Positions 6,752 through 12,861 of a DNA stretch of 21,496 bases are shown one piece after another. The notes below the pieces were generated by a model. The model was not told the origin of the DNA. It did not search any database and worked only from the letters and a program-made list of their open reading frames with translations. This stretch comes from JAJYKN01 sp045403145 (lineage in GTDB: Bacteria > Nitrospirota > UBA9217). The DNA is taken from NCBI GenBank assembly GCA_045403145.1, contig JAXIPA010000061.1, forward strand, positions 1-21,496. The letters are read 5' to 3'. The position numbers were made by a program, and so were the translations under genes. How positions within the stretch are numbered: position 1 is the first letter of the stretch; the number at the start of each line of letters is the position of its first letter.

Positions 6752-7504
6752 TTACGCACGCTTCACTTCTATGAGCGGCGATGCGTCGGGGTTGAAGGGA
6801 CTCATCCGGACTGAAAAGGAATAAAGGTAAGGATAGTCGGTTTTCAAGTGTTTCATGTACGAGAGCCACTCGGCAATCAGCAGGACGTAGGCCCGTTTGA
6901 TATCTCCGGAGAGGTGGTCGAGGTCGTGGGGCGGCAAAGGGGGCATTCCCTCGCGCGCGGCGAGTTCCTCGGCAAGATGAAATACGGCCCACAGCAGTTC
7001 GGTGAACGTCTCGTGTTCAAGCAGGTTCTGGTTCTCGAGCAATTGGACCAGAAAATTGCGCTTTTCGATCAGCAGTGAGCTCATTCGGGCCCTGTCGCCC
7101 AGCCTCGCGTCGATGCCTTCCCCGAGGTCCTTCAACTCCCTCCTTGCCGCTGAGAAGTGTTCCTCGCTCCAGCCCACGGTAACGTGCAGGCGGGAACGGA
7201 CCTCTGCGAAGTTTTTGTCGAAACCGGTCAGGGTCCTGAGCAGGGGGGTGCCGACCTCGCTGAAAAAGGTGCCGATCACCATGTTCAATTTATTCATCAT
7301 GGCCTGCTTCTCGCGCATGGCGAGGATCTTGTTCAGAAAGAGCGTGACGAGCAGGACATTGATCGGAACAAAGGCCAGGTCCTGCGCGAGGTAGAACAAG
7401 GTGTCGTGAACGTTGTGGAACAGCGCGATCTGCAGAAAATAGACGGCCGAAGAGACCGCGATAAGGATGACGCCGAGGATGACTTGCCAGTTCCGCTGGT
7501 TCAT
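6752..7504 (-). CDS. Unknown inner-membrane protein with two TM helices and a cytosolic coiled region
   Basis: This 250-residue protein is not assigned to a named family. Two hydrophobic segments near the N-terminus (about residues 7-27 and 42-62) form a membrane hairpin. A long, charged, helical domain of about 190 residues, probably cytosolic, includes EVGTPLLRTLTGFDKNFAEV, a heptad-like stretch ENQNLLEHETFTELLWAVFH, and a C-terminal IKRAYVLLIAEWLSYMKHLK. No catalytic motif is visible. The ATG at 7502-7504 (MNQRNW) is preferred over an upstream in-frame start at 7591 because AAGGGG lies about eight bases before it and TM1 then begins immediately. It is 83 bp downstream of the Smr-domain gene on the same strand, so probably cotranscribed, and it converges with ftsH. 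A membrane scaffold or sensor role is only a guess. Confidence 0.8.
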   Translation of the reverse strand: MNQRNWQVILGVILIAVSSAVYFLQIALFHNVHDTLFYLAQDLAFVPINVLLVTLFLNKILAMREKQAMMNKLNMVIGTFFSEVGTPLLRTLTGFDKNFAEVRSRLHVTVGWSEEHFSAARRELKDLGEGIDARLGDRARMSSLLIEKRNFLVQLLENQNLLEHETFTELLWAVFHLAEELAAREGMPPLPPHDLDHLSGDIKRAYVLLIAEWLSYMKHLKTDYPYLYSFSVRMSPFNPDASPLIEVKRA

Positions 7505-7587
7505 AACGACCCCTTGGCCATGACTGCCTGAAAGATGATTGGGGGCAGGGCCGCTGCAAAGCAGTCTACGCAGGACTTTCTGCCCTC

Positions 7588-8256
7588 TCATCTTTTCTTC
7601 AAAAACACCACAAAGGCGCCGCTGCCGCCCTTGTCCCGCGGCGCCGGGGAAAATTCGGCGACCATTCCCTTCCCTTGCTGCCGAAGCCAGCCCTCCACCG
7701 CGCCCTGCAGCACCGGACCCTCCGGAGAGTTGATCCCTTTCCCGGTTATGACGAGCACCGCCTCCCGGCCGCGGCCGAACGAGCCGGTGATAAAGCGCTC
7801 AAGCAGTACAAGCGCCTCGTCCCGCAAAAACCCGTGCAAATCGAGCTCTCCGCTGATCCTGAGCGACCCGCGCTTCAACTGCCGCATCCGGCCGATCGGC
7901 GACCTGCGCTGCGTGTACTCCGGCTCCTCCTGTTCCCGAGGCGCCGGCGTCATGGCCGTGCCGAGCTTTTTCATCGCCTGCAGAAAGAGCCGGCTGTCGG
8001 AAGGGGCATCAGACCGGCCGGGCGCGGCCTCGCGGACCGGCGTGGCGGCAACATCCTTTTGGTCCATCCTTCGGGCACCCGCGACGGCTCTCAGGAAAAG
8101 CTCATCGTCATCCCCGGCCGGCTGTTCTTTCTTGGGGAGGGGCTGTGCTCTTTTTTCGCCCCCTGCGGGCGGAAGGGGGGTAAGGCCTTTCAGGGACTTG
8201 AACGGATGGTTTTCAAAAGTTGCGGGGTTTTTTTTTTCTGGTTTCTTTTTTTTCAT
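7588..8256 (-). CDS. Smr-domain protein (MutS2-C-terminal-like nuclease domain)
   Basis: The C-terminal 90 or so residues form a Smr domain: SGELDLHGFLRDEAL carries the LDLHG motif, followed by VLVITGKGINSPEGPVL with the TGKG motif, and a terminal APRDKGGSGAFVVFLKK. Smr domains occur alone in YdaL/SmrA/SmrB-like proteins or at the end of MutS2 and act as nucleases on DNA or on mRNA at collided ribosomes. The N-terminal 120 residues are low-complexity, Lys/Pro/Glu-rich and probably disordered. ATG 8254-8256 (MKKKKPEKK) is the best start; an in-frame TTG at 8271 is an alternative. Neither has a clear SD. The start region contains A8 and A10 runs. It is followed by the unknown membrane protein. 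Domain call secure, exact substrate unknown. Confidence 0.88.
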   Translation of the reverse strand: MKKKKPEKKNPATFENHPFKSLKGLTPLPPAGGEKRAQPLPKKEQPAGDDDELFLRAVAGARRMDQKDVAATPVREAAPGRSDAPSDSRLFLQAMKKLGTAMTPAPREQEEPEYTQRRSPIGRMRQLKRGSLRISGELDLHGFLRDEALVLLERFITGSFGRGREAVLVITGKGINSPEGPVLQGAVEGWLRQQGKGMVAEFSPAPRDKGGSGAFVVFLKKR

Positions 8257-8368
8257 GGATGGAATTGACAAACCGTTCGGAGAGCCGGAATGCGGGAATG
8301 CTCAAGAGCGGCCCGCGAATGACCTTCCCTCACCCGGACAAGGCGGAACCAAAAGATAATTCGATTCG

Positions 8369-8440
8369 GCCACAGATGAGCACGGATACAAAACTCGAAT
8401 TTTTTTGTTCAGTCCGTGATCATCAGTAGCAAGCCGTGGC
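8369..8440. repeat. Intergenic inverted-repeat element (GCCACAGATGAGCACGGAT type)
   Basis: The left arm GCCACAGATGAGCACGGAT (8369-8387) is imperfectly complementary to 8413-8440, which contains TCCGTGATCATC and ends GTGGC. An offset smaller palindrome AATTCGA/TCGAATT (8358-8364, 8395-8401) overlaps it. This resembles the dispersed CCACAGATGAACACGGATG repeats found between genes in many environmental bacteria. It fills most of the 236-bp gap between the GAF-HD-GYP stop and the smr start. Confidence 0.62.
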
Positions 8441-8492
8441 AAAAACATTTGAATTTTCCTTCCCCTTTTGAGAAAAATTTGATCACCACTGA

Positions 8493-9692
8493 CTAATGGT
8501 CCTGGTACCGCTCGCCGATATTGCGGATCGTATCGATTGAGGACAGCAGCGTCTCGACCATTTCCGGGTCGAAATGCGTTCCGGAACAGGCCCGCAGTTC
8601 CTCAAGGACCCGGGCCTCGTCCCACCGCTCCTTGTACGCTCTCTTCGAGCCGAGGGCGTCGTACACGTCGGCAAGGGCGACGAGCCTGCCGAATACGGGG
8701 ATCTCCTCCCCTTTTTTGGGACGCGGGGTCCCGTCGCTGTTCTCGTAGCCGGGCAGCGCCCTGCCGTCGTTCACGTTGATATTTCCGGGATAGCCGGTGC
8801 CGTCCCACTTCTCGTGGTGGTTCAGGGCCACGATTGCCGCCGCCTCATCGAATTCGGAATAGCGGTCGGTAAAAAGCCGCGCGCCCAGGACGGTGTGCTG
8901 CTGCATCGCCGCCCGCTCCGCGTCGTCGAGCTTCGCCGGTTTTTTCAGGATCGCGTCAGCAATGGCCACCTTCCCCACGTCGTGGAGCATGGCGGCCATG
9001 CGGAGAATGTCCCGGTTCCTGTCGAGCGCGTCCGGGGGGACGCCGCGCTTGCCGGCCCACGTCTCGTAGACGGCGACGGAATAGGCCGCGACGCGGTTCA
9101 CATGCGCGCCGGTCTCCTTGGGGTCCCTCAGCTCCGCCATTTTAATGGTCCGGAGGATCATGGCCCGCGTCATCTGCGCCCGTTCGATGGCCACGGCGGC
9201 CATGTTTGCGAAGTGCAGGATGAGGGGCTCATCCTTTTTCGCGAAAGGAACGACTTTGCCTCTCGCGTCCTTTGCGTTGATGAGCTGGAGCACGCCGATC
9301 GTATCGCCCCGGTTGGTCTTGAGCGGAAACGTCAGCATCGACCGGGTCCGGTAGCCGGAGAGGTCGTCGTAGGACCTGTTGAACGAATACGGCAGGCCGC
9401 AGCGAAGCTTGTATGCATCGGGGATGTTCAGCGGTTCGCCGGTGCTCGCCACGCAGCCCGAGATCGTCTCATTGTTGATCGGGATGGAGAAAGTTGAATA
9501 GATGAGCTTCCTGCCCGGAGGGAGTTTTTTCTGCTGCGTATCGTTCTGGGTATAGCTGAACTTAAGCTTGTCTCCCTCCTTGATATAGATCGAACCCGCG
9601 TCCGCATTCACCAGCTTGCGCGCCTCGTGCAGGATCCGCTCCAGAAGCACGTCAACGTCCTTCACCTCGGCGAGCTCGACGCCCAGTTTCAT
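8493..9692 (-). CDS. GAF-HD-GYP protein, probable cyclic-di-GMP phosphodiesterase
   Basis: This 399-residue cytoplasmic signalling protein has a GAF domain at about residues 10-170 (DVLLERILHEARKLVNADAG onward) followed by an HD-GYP domain. HD-GYP enzymes hydrolyse c-di-GMP to GMP or pGpG. The metal and signature residues are intact: GAHVNR (196-200), HDVGK (237-241), HHEKWDGTGYP (292-302) and ALADVYDAL. An insertion of about 23 residues (303-325) follows GYP. The frame is open to 9983, but the minus-strand promoter at 9731-9760 predicts transcription from about 9724. Either ATG 9725 would be leaderless or ATG 9692 (MKLGVELAEV, AAAAGG about 11 bases ahead) is used; I prefer 9692. It is divergent from the DksA-like gene. 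The GAF ligand is unknown. Confidence 0.93.
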   Translation of the reverse strand: MKLGVELAEVKDVDVLLERILHEARKLVNADAGSIYIKEGDKLKFSYTQNDTQQKKLPPGRKLIYSTFSIPINNETISGCVASTGEPLNIPDAYKLRCGLPYSFNRSYDDLSGYRTRSMLTFPLKTNRGDTIGVLQLINAKDARGKVVPFAKKDEPLILHFANMAAVAIERAQMTRAMILRTIKMAELRDPKETGAHVNRVAAYSVAVYETWAGKRGVPPDALDRNRDILRMAAMLHDVGKVAIADAILKKPAKLDDAERAAMQQHTVLGARLFTDRYSEFDEAAAIVALNHHEKWDGTGYPGNINVNDGRALPGYENSDGTPRPKKGEEIPVFGRLVALADVYDALGSKRAYKERWDEARVLEELRACSGTHFDPEMVETLLSSIDTIRNIGERYQDH

Positions 9693-9730
9693 GATTTTAC
9701 CGACCTTTTGTTTCTCGTTCAGCATGGAAG

Positions 9731-9760
9731 ATATTAACCATAACCCATCCAGTTTGTCAA
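9731..9760 (-). promoter_or_regulatory. Promoter of the GAF-HD-GYP gene
   Basis: On the minus strand a consensus -35 TTGACA (9755-9760) is followed after 18 bp by TAATAT (9731-9736). Transcription would begin around 9724, which excludes the farther upstream start codons at 9806 and 9983. Confidence 0.65.
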
Positions 9761-9797
9761 TCTGCGAATCAGGGCAGGGTGTCCGGTCATTTAATAA

Positions 9798-9826
9798 TTG
9801 ACTCATTTGCGCTTTTTTGATATAGT
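9798..9826 (+). promoter_or_regulatory. Promoter of the DksA/TraR-type gene
   Basis: TTGACT (9798-9803), 17-bp spacer, TATAGT (9821-9826): a near-consensus sigma70 promoter. The leader to the ATG is about 67 nt and contains a small hairpin (9864-9881). Confidence 0.75.
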
Positions 9827-9863
9827 GTCCCACCATGTTCCGCCGGGCAAACCGGAGATTTCG

Positions 9864-9881
9864 TCTCTCGAGCCCGAGAGA
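9864..9881 (+). promoter_or_regulatory. Leader hairpin upstream of the DksA/TraR-type gene
   Basis: TCTCTCG (9864-9870) and CGAGAGA (9875-9881) form a perfect 7-bp stem with an AGCC loop. It ends nine bases before the SD AGAGG (9890-9894). It might influence translation or mRNA stability; no ligand is suggested. Confidence 0.4.
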
Positions 9882-9899
9882 TTGCAGACAGAGGTTGCG

Positions 9900-10271
9900 A
9901 TGATGGTAGCGGACACAAAACTGCTGGCGATCAAGAAAAAGCTGCTGAAACAGCGTCAGGACCTTCTCTCCGAGGCTGAGCACACACTAAACAGCAAGAT
10001 CAGCACGGAAAAAGAGAGCTTTCCCGACCCCACGGACCAGGCGGTCGCGGAGCTGGACAATAATTTCATGCTCAAGCTCAGGGGACGGGAGCAGAAGCTC
10101 CTGAAGAAAATCGATGAAGCCATTTCGCGGATCGACGGCGGCACCTACGGCGTGTGCGAGTCCTGCGGCGGGGAGATCAACGTGAAGCGGCTTGAGGCCA
10201 GGCCCGTGACCACGCTCTGCATCGAGTGCAAGACCGCGCAGGAAGAAGAAGAAAAGCGGATGGTGGATTGA
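9900..10271 (+). CDS. DksA/TraR-family C4 zinc-finger RNA-polymerase-binding regulator
   Basis: This 123-residue protein has the DksA/TraR layout. An N-terminal coiled coil carries the DxxDxA tip motif (DPTDQA, about residues 43-48) that enters the RNA polymerase secondary channel. A C-terminal zinc finger (CESCG and, 17 residues on, CIEC) and a short acidic tail follow. With (p)ppGpp such proteins tune rRNA and stress promoters. Two adjacent ATGs (9900 and 9903) follow SD AGAGG (9890-9894); the second has the better spacing. The open frame extends back to 9798, but that codon lies inside the -35 element. A strong terminator follows at 10303-10334. It is divergent from the c-di-GMP gene. Whether it is the organism's main DksA or an accessory paralogue cannot be told. 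Confidence 0.92.
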   Translation: MMVADTKLLAIKKKLLKQRQDLLSEAEHTLNSKISTEKESFPDPTDQAVAELDNNFMLKLRGREQKLLKKIDEAISRIDGGTYGVCESCGGEINVKRLEARPVTTLCIECKTAQEEEEKRMVD

Positions 10272-10302
10272 GCGTCATCCATCCTTTGCTAACCGAATAA
10301 TA

Positions 10303-10334
10303 AAAGGGGTCAACCGATACCGGTTGACCCCTTT
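10303..10334. terminator. Bidirectional rho-independent terminator
   Basis: A perfect 14-bp stem AAAGGGGTCAACCG/CGGTTGACCCCTTT has an ATAC loop. On the plus strand it ends the DksA-like gene (TTTCTTGTTT follows). On the minus strand it is followed by TTTTATTATT and ends transcripts from the toxin-antitoxin operon. Confidence 0.9.
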
Positions 10335-10345
10335 CTTGTTTCCCC

Positions 10346-10399
10346 GGCGGGCGATGCAGGGTTTGAACCTGCGACCCTTTGCCCGATGAGCTATCGCAG
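10346..10399 (-). pseudogene. Decayed tRNA-Val copy (3' part intact, anticodon arm lost)
   Basis: The 29 bases at 10349-10377 are identical to the T-arm and 3' acceptor strand of the intact tRNA-Val at 11301-11329. Upstream in the tRNA sense, GCGATAGCTCATCGGG aligns with the tRNA's GCGATTAGCTCAGCGGG (one deletion, one substitution). About 20 nt spanning the anticodon arm are missing and CCA is altered. It cannot make a functional tRNA. It may be a recombination or attachment-site remnant, or a tandem duplicate in decay. Confidence 0.7.
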
Positions 10400-10720
10400 C
10401 AACCTCTGTTGAAGAACGTCCCGGAGGTCCCTTCTGCCGTCCAACACGCAGTGAATAAAAACAGAACCGCCGGCAACCTCATAAATTATCCTGTAGGGTT
10501 TGAAGAACACCTCGCGATATTCAAGTACTCCGAGCCGCTCCAATTCGGGCAGGTAATGCCCGCGATAAGGAGAGGTTTGAAGACTGAGTATGACCTGTTC
10601 GATGTTTTGAGACAGCCTTTCAGCTTTCTCTTCGGAATCATGACGTTTGACATAACGGTAAATTCCATCTATGTCCTTTTCCGCGTTTTCGAGCAGAAGA
10701 ACCTCAAAACGCTTCGTCAT
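10391..10720 (-). CDS. RelE/ParE-family toxin of a type II toxin-antitoxin system
   Basis: This 109-residue basic protein has the RelE/ParE fold pattern: an N-terminal strand (FEVLLLENAEKDIDGIYRYV), helical LSQNIEQVILSLQ, the central PYRGHYLPELERLG, then YREVFFKPYRIIYEV and the C-terminal VLDGRRDLRDVL, which carries the usual basic residues. RelE members cleave mRNA at the ribosome and ParE members poison gyrase; the sequence does not tell me which. ATG 10718-10720 overlaps the antitoxin stop as ATGA, so the two are translationally coupled; this is preferred to an in-frame start at 10735. The TAG stop (10391-10393) lies inside the tRNA-like remnant. No other mobile gene is present between the two tRNA copies. 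Confidence 0.88.
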   Translation of the reverse strand: MTKRFEVLLLENAEKDIDGIYRYVKRHDSEEKAERLSQNIEQVILSLQTSPYRGHYLPELERLGVLEYREVFFKPYRIIYEVAGGSVFIHCVLDGRRDLRDVLQQRLLR

Positions 10721-10995
10721 TCGGATGCCGCCCATTTTTTTCGCAAATCCTTGAAGGCTTTCGCAACGGGCTTATACCTGCCTTCCTCAAGGCTCTTTTT
10801 GCTCTGGGCGAGGATCTTTAGCAGAGCGAGGCTTTCCTGCAGCTCTTCATACTCCTTGATTCCCTGAATCACCGCCTTCGCCTCCCCGTTGAGAGTGATG
10901 ATGACGGGACCGCCGATCTCGTCAAGGTCCCGGATAATTTCAGAGGCATGGGTCTTAACATAGCTGATGGGCTTCACGGCCTGGCTCAATTTCAT
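10717..10995 (-). CDS. Phd/YefM-family antitoxin
   Basis: This 92-residue protein begins with the Phd/YefM DNA-binding region: SQAVKPISYVKTHASEIIRD, then GGPVIITLNGEAKAVIQGIK, with the strand-turn-strand VIITLNGEAKAVI typical of the family. The C-terminal part (EYEELQESLALLKILAQSKK onward) is helical and would neutralise the toxin encoded immediately downstream. SD GGGAGG lies about nine bases before ATG 10993-10995. Antitoxins of this family repress their own operon by binding palindromes at the promoter; a matching small palindrome ATACAGTAT overlaps the -10 (11025-11033). Gene order antitoxin-toxin with ATGA overlap is canonical. Confidence 0.9.
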   Translation of the reverse strand: MKLSQAVKPISYVKTHASEIIRDLDEIGGPVIITLNGEAKAVIQGIKEYEELQESLALLKILAQSKKSLEEGRYKPVAKAFKDLRKKWAASE

Positions 10996-11028
10996 GGTTT
11001 TGTCCCTCCCGGTATCAGGTCTGAATAC

Positions 11029-11057
11029 AGTATAAATTGTGGTCTAGGGAATTGCAA
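11029..11057 (-). promoter_or_regulatory. Toxin-antitoxin promoter with overlapping operator-like palindrome
   Basis: On the minus strand, TTGCAA (11052-11057) and TATACT (11029-11034) are spaced 17 bp apart. The palindrome ATACAGTAT (11025-11033) overlaps the -10, a plausible antitoxin operator. The DNA from 11058 to 11256 holds no supported gene. Confidence 0.65.
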
Positions 11058-11256
11058 GGAGGAATTATCAGGGGTAGGGCTGCGTGCAAGCTGCGCCCGC
11101 TGTTTCCGTCGTGCCGGAAGACCAAGACGACAATAAGTTCATTACTGTCACTGTTTGGAAGCACCAAGCTGTCAAGGCGAAGCATGAAAAAATGTTTTCC
11201 ACGACTGCCACACCTTACTGCCAACTGCACTGCACAAAAACTGACACAAGAAATAG

Positions 11257-11288
11257 AAAAGGAGTTAGCCGTTGTAAGCTAACCCCTT
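11257..11288 (-). terminator. Terminator of the tRNA-Val transcript
   Basis: In the minus-strand sense, GGGGTTAGC and GCTAACTCC (11278-11286 and 11261-11269, one G-T pair) form a stem with an 8-nt loop, followed by TTTTCTATTT. It starts about eight bases after the tRNA 3' end. Confidence 0.75.
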
Positions 11289-11296
11289 GATTTACA

Positions 11297-11371
11297 TGGT
11301 GGGCGATGCAGGGTTTGAACCTGCGACCCCTGCCGTGTGAAGGCAGTGCTCTCCCGCTGAGCTAATCGCCC
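11297..11371 (-). tRNA. tRNA-Val, anticodon CAC
   Basis: A complete cloverleaf can be drawn: acceptor GGGCGAT/ATCGCCC, D-stem GCTC/GAGC, anticodon stem CTGCC/GGCAG with loop TTCACAC (anticodon CAC, reading GUG valine codons), and T-arm GCAGG-TTCAAAC-CCTGC. The discriminator is A and CCA is encoded (11297-11299). A promoter (11384-11412) and terminator (11257-11288) flank it. The 3' half is duplicated at 10349-10377. Confidence 0.95.
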
Positions 11372-11383
11372 GAAGCGTGTATT

Positions 11384-11412
11384 TTTTAACACAGGGGGCG
11401 CTTGTTAGTCAA
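11384..11412 (-). promoter_or_regulatory. Promoter of tRNA-Val
   Basis: TTGACT (11407-11412) and an AT-rich -10 (TTAAAA at 11384-11389, or TAAAAA one base on) have a 17/18-bp spacing. The predicted start is about six bases before the mature tRNA 5' end. Confidence 0.58.
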
Positions 11413-11465
11413 GCTATTTCTCATTGTCGGGAATCGTAACTCCATGTGACGCACGAACAAAGACG

Positions 11466-11524
11466 ATTCCGGACACCCTGCACTACGCTTCGCTCGTAAC
11501 CGCTGGGTGCAGGCAAGCCGGAAT
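11466..11524. repeat. Intergenic inverted repeat (ATTCCGG...CCGGAATGACA type)
   Basis: The outer arms are ATTCCGG (11466-11472) and CCGGAAT (11518-11524); the inner arms are CCTGCAC (11477-11483) and GTGCAGG (11507-11513). The right end continues into TGACATC, recalling the GGAATGACA end of the element at 814-900. It lies just past the rlmI-like stop and could terminate or stabilise that mRNA. Confidence 0.55.
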
Positions 11525-11555
11525 GACATCAAAAGAGAACAGCCCGACTGCTTTA

Positions 11556-12719
11556 TTAATCGACTATCAATATCGCGCACTTCAGGTACTGCGTCTCCCG
11601 CGCGGCAAGAAGGACCGGATGGTCCCTGGCCTGGGAGCGCATCTCAAGGACCCTTGCCTGCCTGCCGGCCGAGTAGGCGGCGTCGATCAGCATTTCCCGG
11701 AACAGCTCCTCGTCGATATGGTGAGAGCACGAGCAGGTCACGAGTACCCCGCCCGGAGCCAAAAGTTTCATGGCCCGCAGGTTGATCTCCTTGTACCCCT
11801 TGAGCGCCTCCCGCACCTTGGCCCTGCTTTTGACGAAGGCGGGCGGATCAAGGATGACGCAGCCGAACCGCTCCCGCTGCCTGTCCAGTGCTCGCAGCTC
11901 ATCGAACACGTCGGCTGTCTTGAACTGCGCCGCGAGATTGTTCAGCGCCGCGTTTTCCCGTGCAAGGCCAATTGCTTTTTCCGACGAATCGAGCCCGAGG
12001 ACTTCCGGGGCGCCAAAGCGCGAGGCGGAAAGCGCCCATGCGCCCACATAACAAAAACAGTCGAGGGTTCGCCGCCCCTGTACGTAATCCCGGAGGGCCA
12101 GGCGGTTCTCGCGCTGATCAAAGAAAAACCCCGTCTTCTGCCCTTCCATCACATCCACGCGGTATTTAATGCCGGACTCCTCGATCACGAGCGGCCCGCG
12201 AACAACGCCGTGGACCACGCACGTCTCCTGCGTGAGGCCTTCGAGCAGCCGCGAGCCCGTATCGTTCCTGAGCACAATAGCGTTCGGCGCGTATTCATCC
12301 GTGAGCGCGGTAATGATATCGCCAAGCATCCGGTCGATGCCCGCGGTCAGGGACTGGAGCACGAGCGTGTCAGCATATTTGTCGACGATCAGTCCGGGCA
12401 GGCCGTCGCCCTCGCTGAAAACGGCTCGATAGGATTCGCCGAACCCGAACCCCGTCCGCAAGGCGCGCGCGGCGGAGATTCTCTTTTTGAGGAACGGGAG
12501 ATCGAGCTCCTCCTGTTTCCGCGTCAGGATGCGCACAGCGATGAGCGAATGAGGGTTGATGTAGCCGCGGCCCACGAACCTGCCCGAGGAGTCCAGCACG
12601 TCGACGCCGTCTCCGGGCGAAACATCGTCCCCCATGCGCTGGAGCTCGTTGCTGAACACCCAGGGGTGTCCGCGCAGAATACGCCGGTCTTCTTTTTGTT
12701 TGAGGTGGACGGATTTCAT
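11556..12719 (-). CDS. rlmI: RlmI-like 23S rRNA (cytosine-C5) methyltransferase
   Basis: This 387-residue class I SAM-dependent methyltransferase has an N-terminal PUA-like RNA-binding domain (about residues 1-75, HLKQKEDRRILRGHPWVFSN onward). Family motifs are FFFDQRENR (198-206), the SAM-binding segment DCFCYVGAWALSASRFGA (220-237), acidic LGLDSSEKAI, DPPAF (291-295) and VTCSCSHH, whose second Cys (331) is the expected nucleophile for m5C formation. E. coli RlmI methylates 23S C1962; the same target is inferred. Start ATG 12717-12719 gives the normal N-terminus, but upstream bases are GATTGCG-type repeats directly abutting the start codon, with no SD. The surA-like gene lies upstream on the same strand. 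Family call is secure. Confidence 0.92.
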   Translation of the reverse strand: MKSVHLKQKEDRRILRGHPWVFSNELQRMGDDVSPGDGVDVLDSSGRFVGRGYINPHSLIAVRILTRKQEELDLPFLKKRISAARALRTGFGFGESYRAVFSEGDGLPGLIVDKYADTLVLQSLTAGIDRMLGDIITALTDEYAPNAIVLRNDTGSRLLEGLTQETCVVHGVVRGPLVIEESGIKYRVDVMEGQKTGFFFDQRENRLALRDYVQGRRTLDCFCYVGAWALSASRFGAPEVLGLDSSEKAIGLARENAALNNLAAQFKTADVFDELRALDRQRERFGCVILDPPAFVKSRAKVREALKGYKEINLRAMKLLAPGGVLVTCSCSHHIDEELFREMLIDAAYSAGRQARVLEMRSQARDHPVLLAARETQYLKCAILIVD

Positions 12720-12858
12720 GATTGCGGATTGTAGATTGCGGATTGCGGAATGAACTGCAAAGACGGGCTTTGCGTGAGGATTAGCGTATGCTTCTTGTTA
12801 ATCCGAAACCTGCCCCAGCATGTCGTAAGCCGGGGTCTGCAATCCGCAATCCGAAATG
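12720..12858. repeat. Heptamer (GATTGCG) repeats forming an inverted pair
   Basis: Positions 12720-12754 are five 7-bp units: GATTGCG, GATTGTA, GATTGCG, GATTGCG, GAATGAA. The reverse-complement pattern recurs at 12837-12858 (TGCAATCCGCAATCCGAAATG), so the two blocks can pair over about 16 bp with one mismatch. The roughly 80 bp between them contain a small hairpin GCAAAG/CTTTGC. The whole element fills the gap between the surA-like stop and the rlmI start. Confidence 0.72.
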
Positions 12859-12861
12859 GCA

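Noticed and set aside
11037..11290. Plus-strand ORFs of 68-81 residues between the antitoxin and tRNA-Val
   Set aside because: There are two overlapping frames with alternative start codons and no recognisable motif, and both run into the tRNA terminator.
11424..12734. 436-residue plus-strand open frame
   Set aside because: It is the shadow of the rlmI-like gene on the opposite strand.
12720..12858. Possible CRISPR array at the GATTGCG repeats
   Set aside because: The units are seven bases long without spacers and the second block is inverted; no cas genes are nearby.
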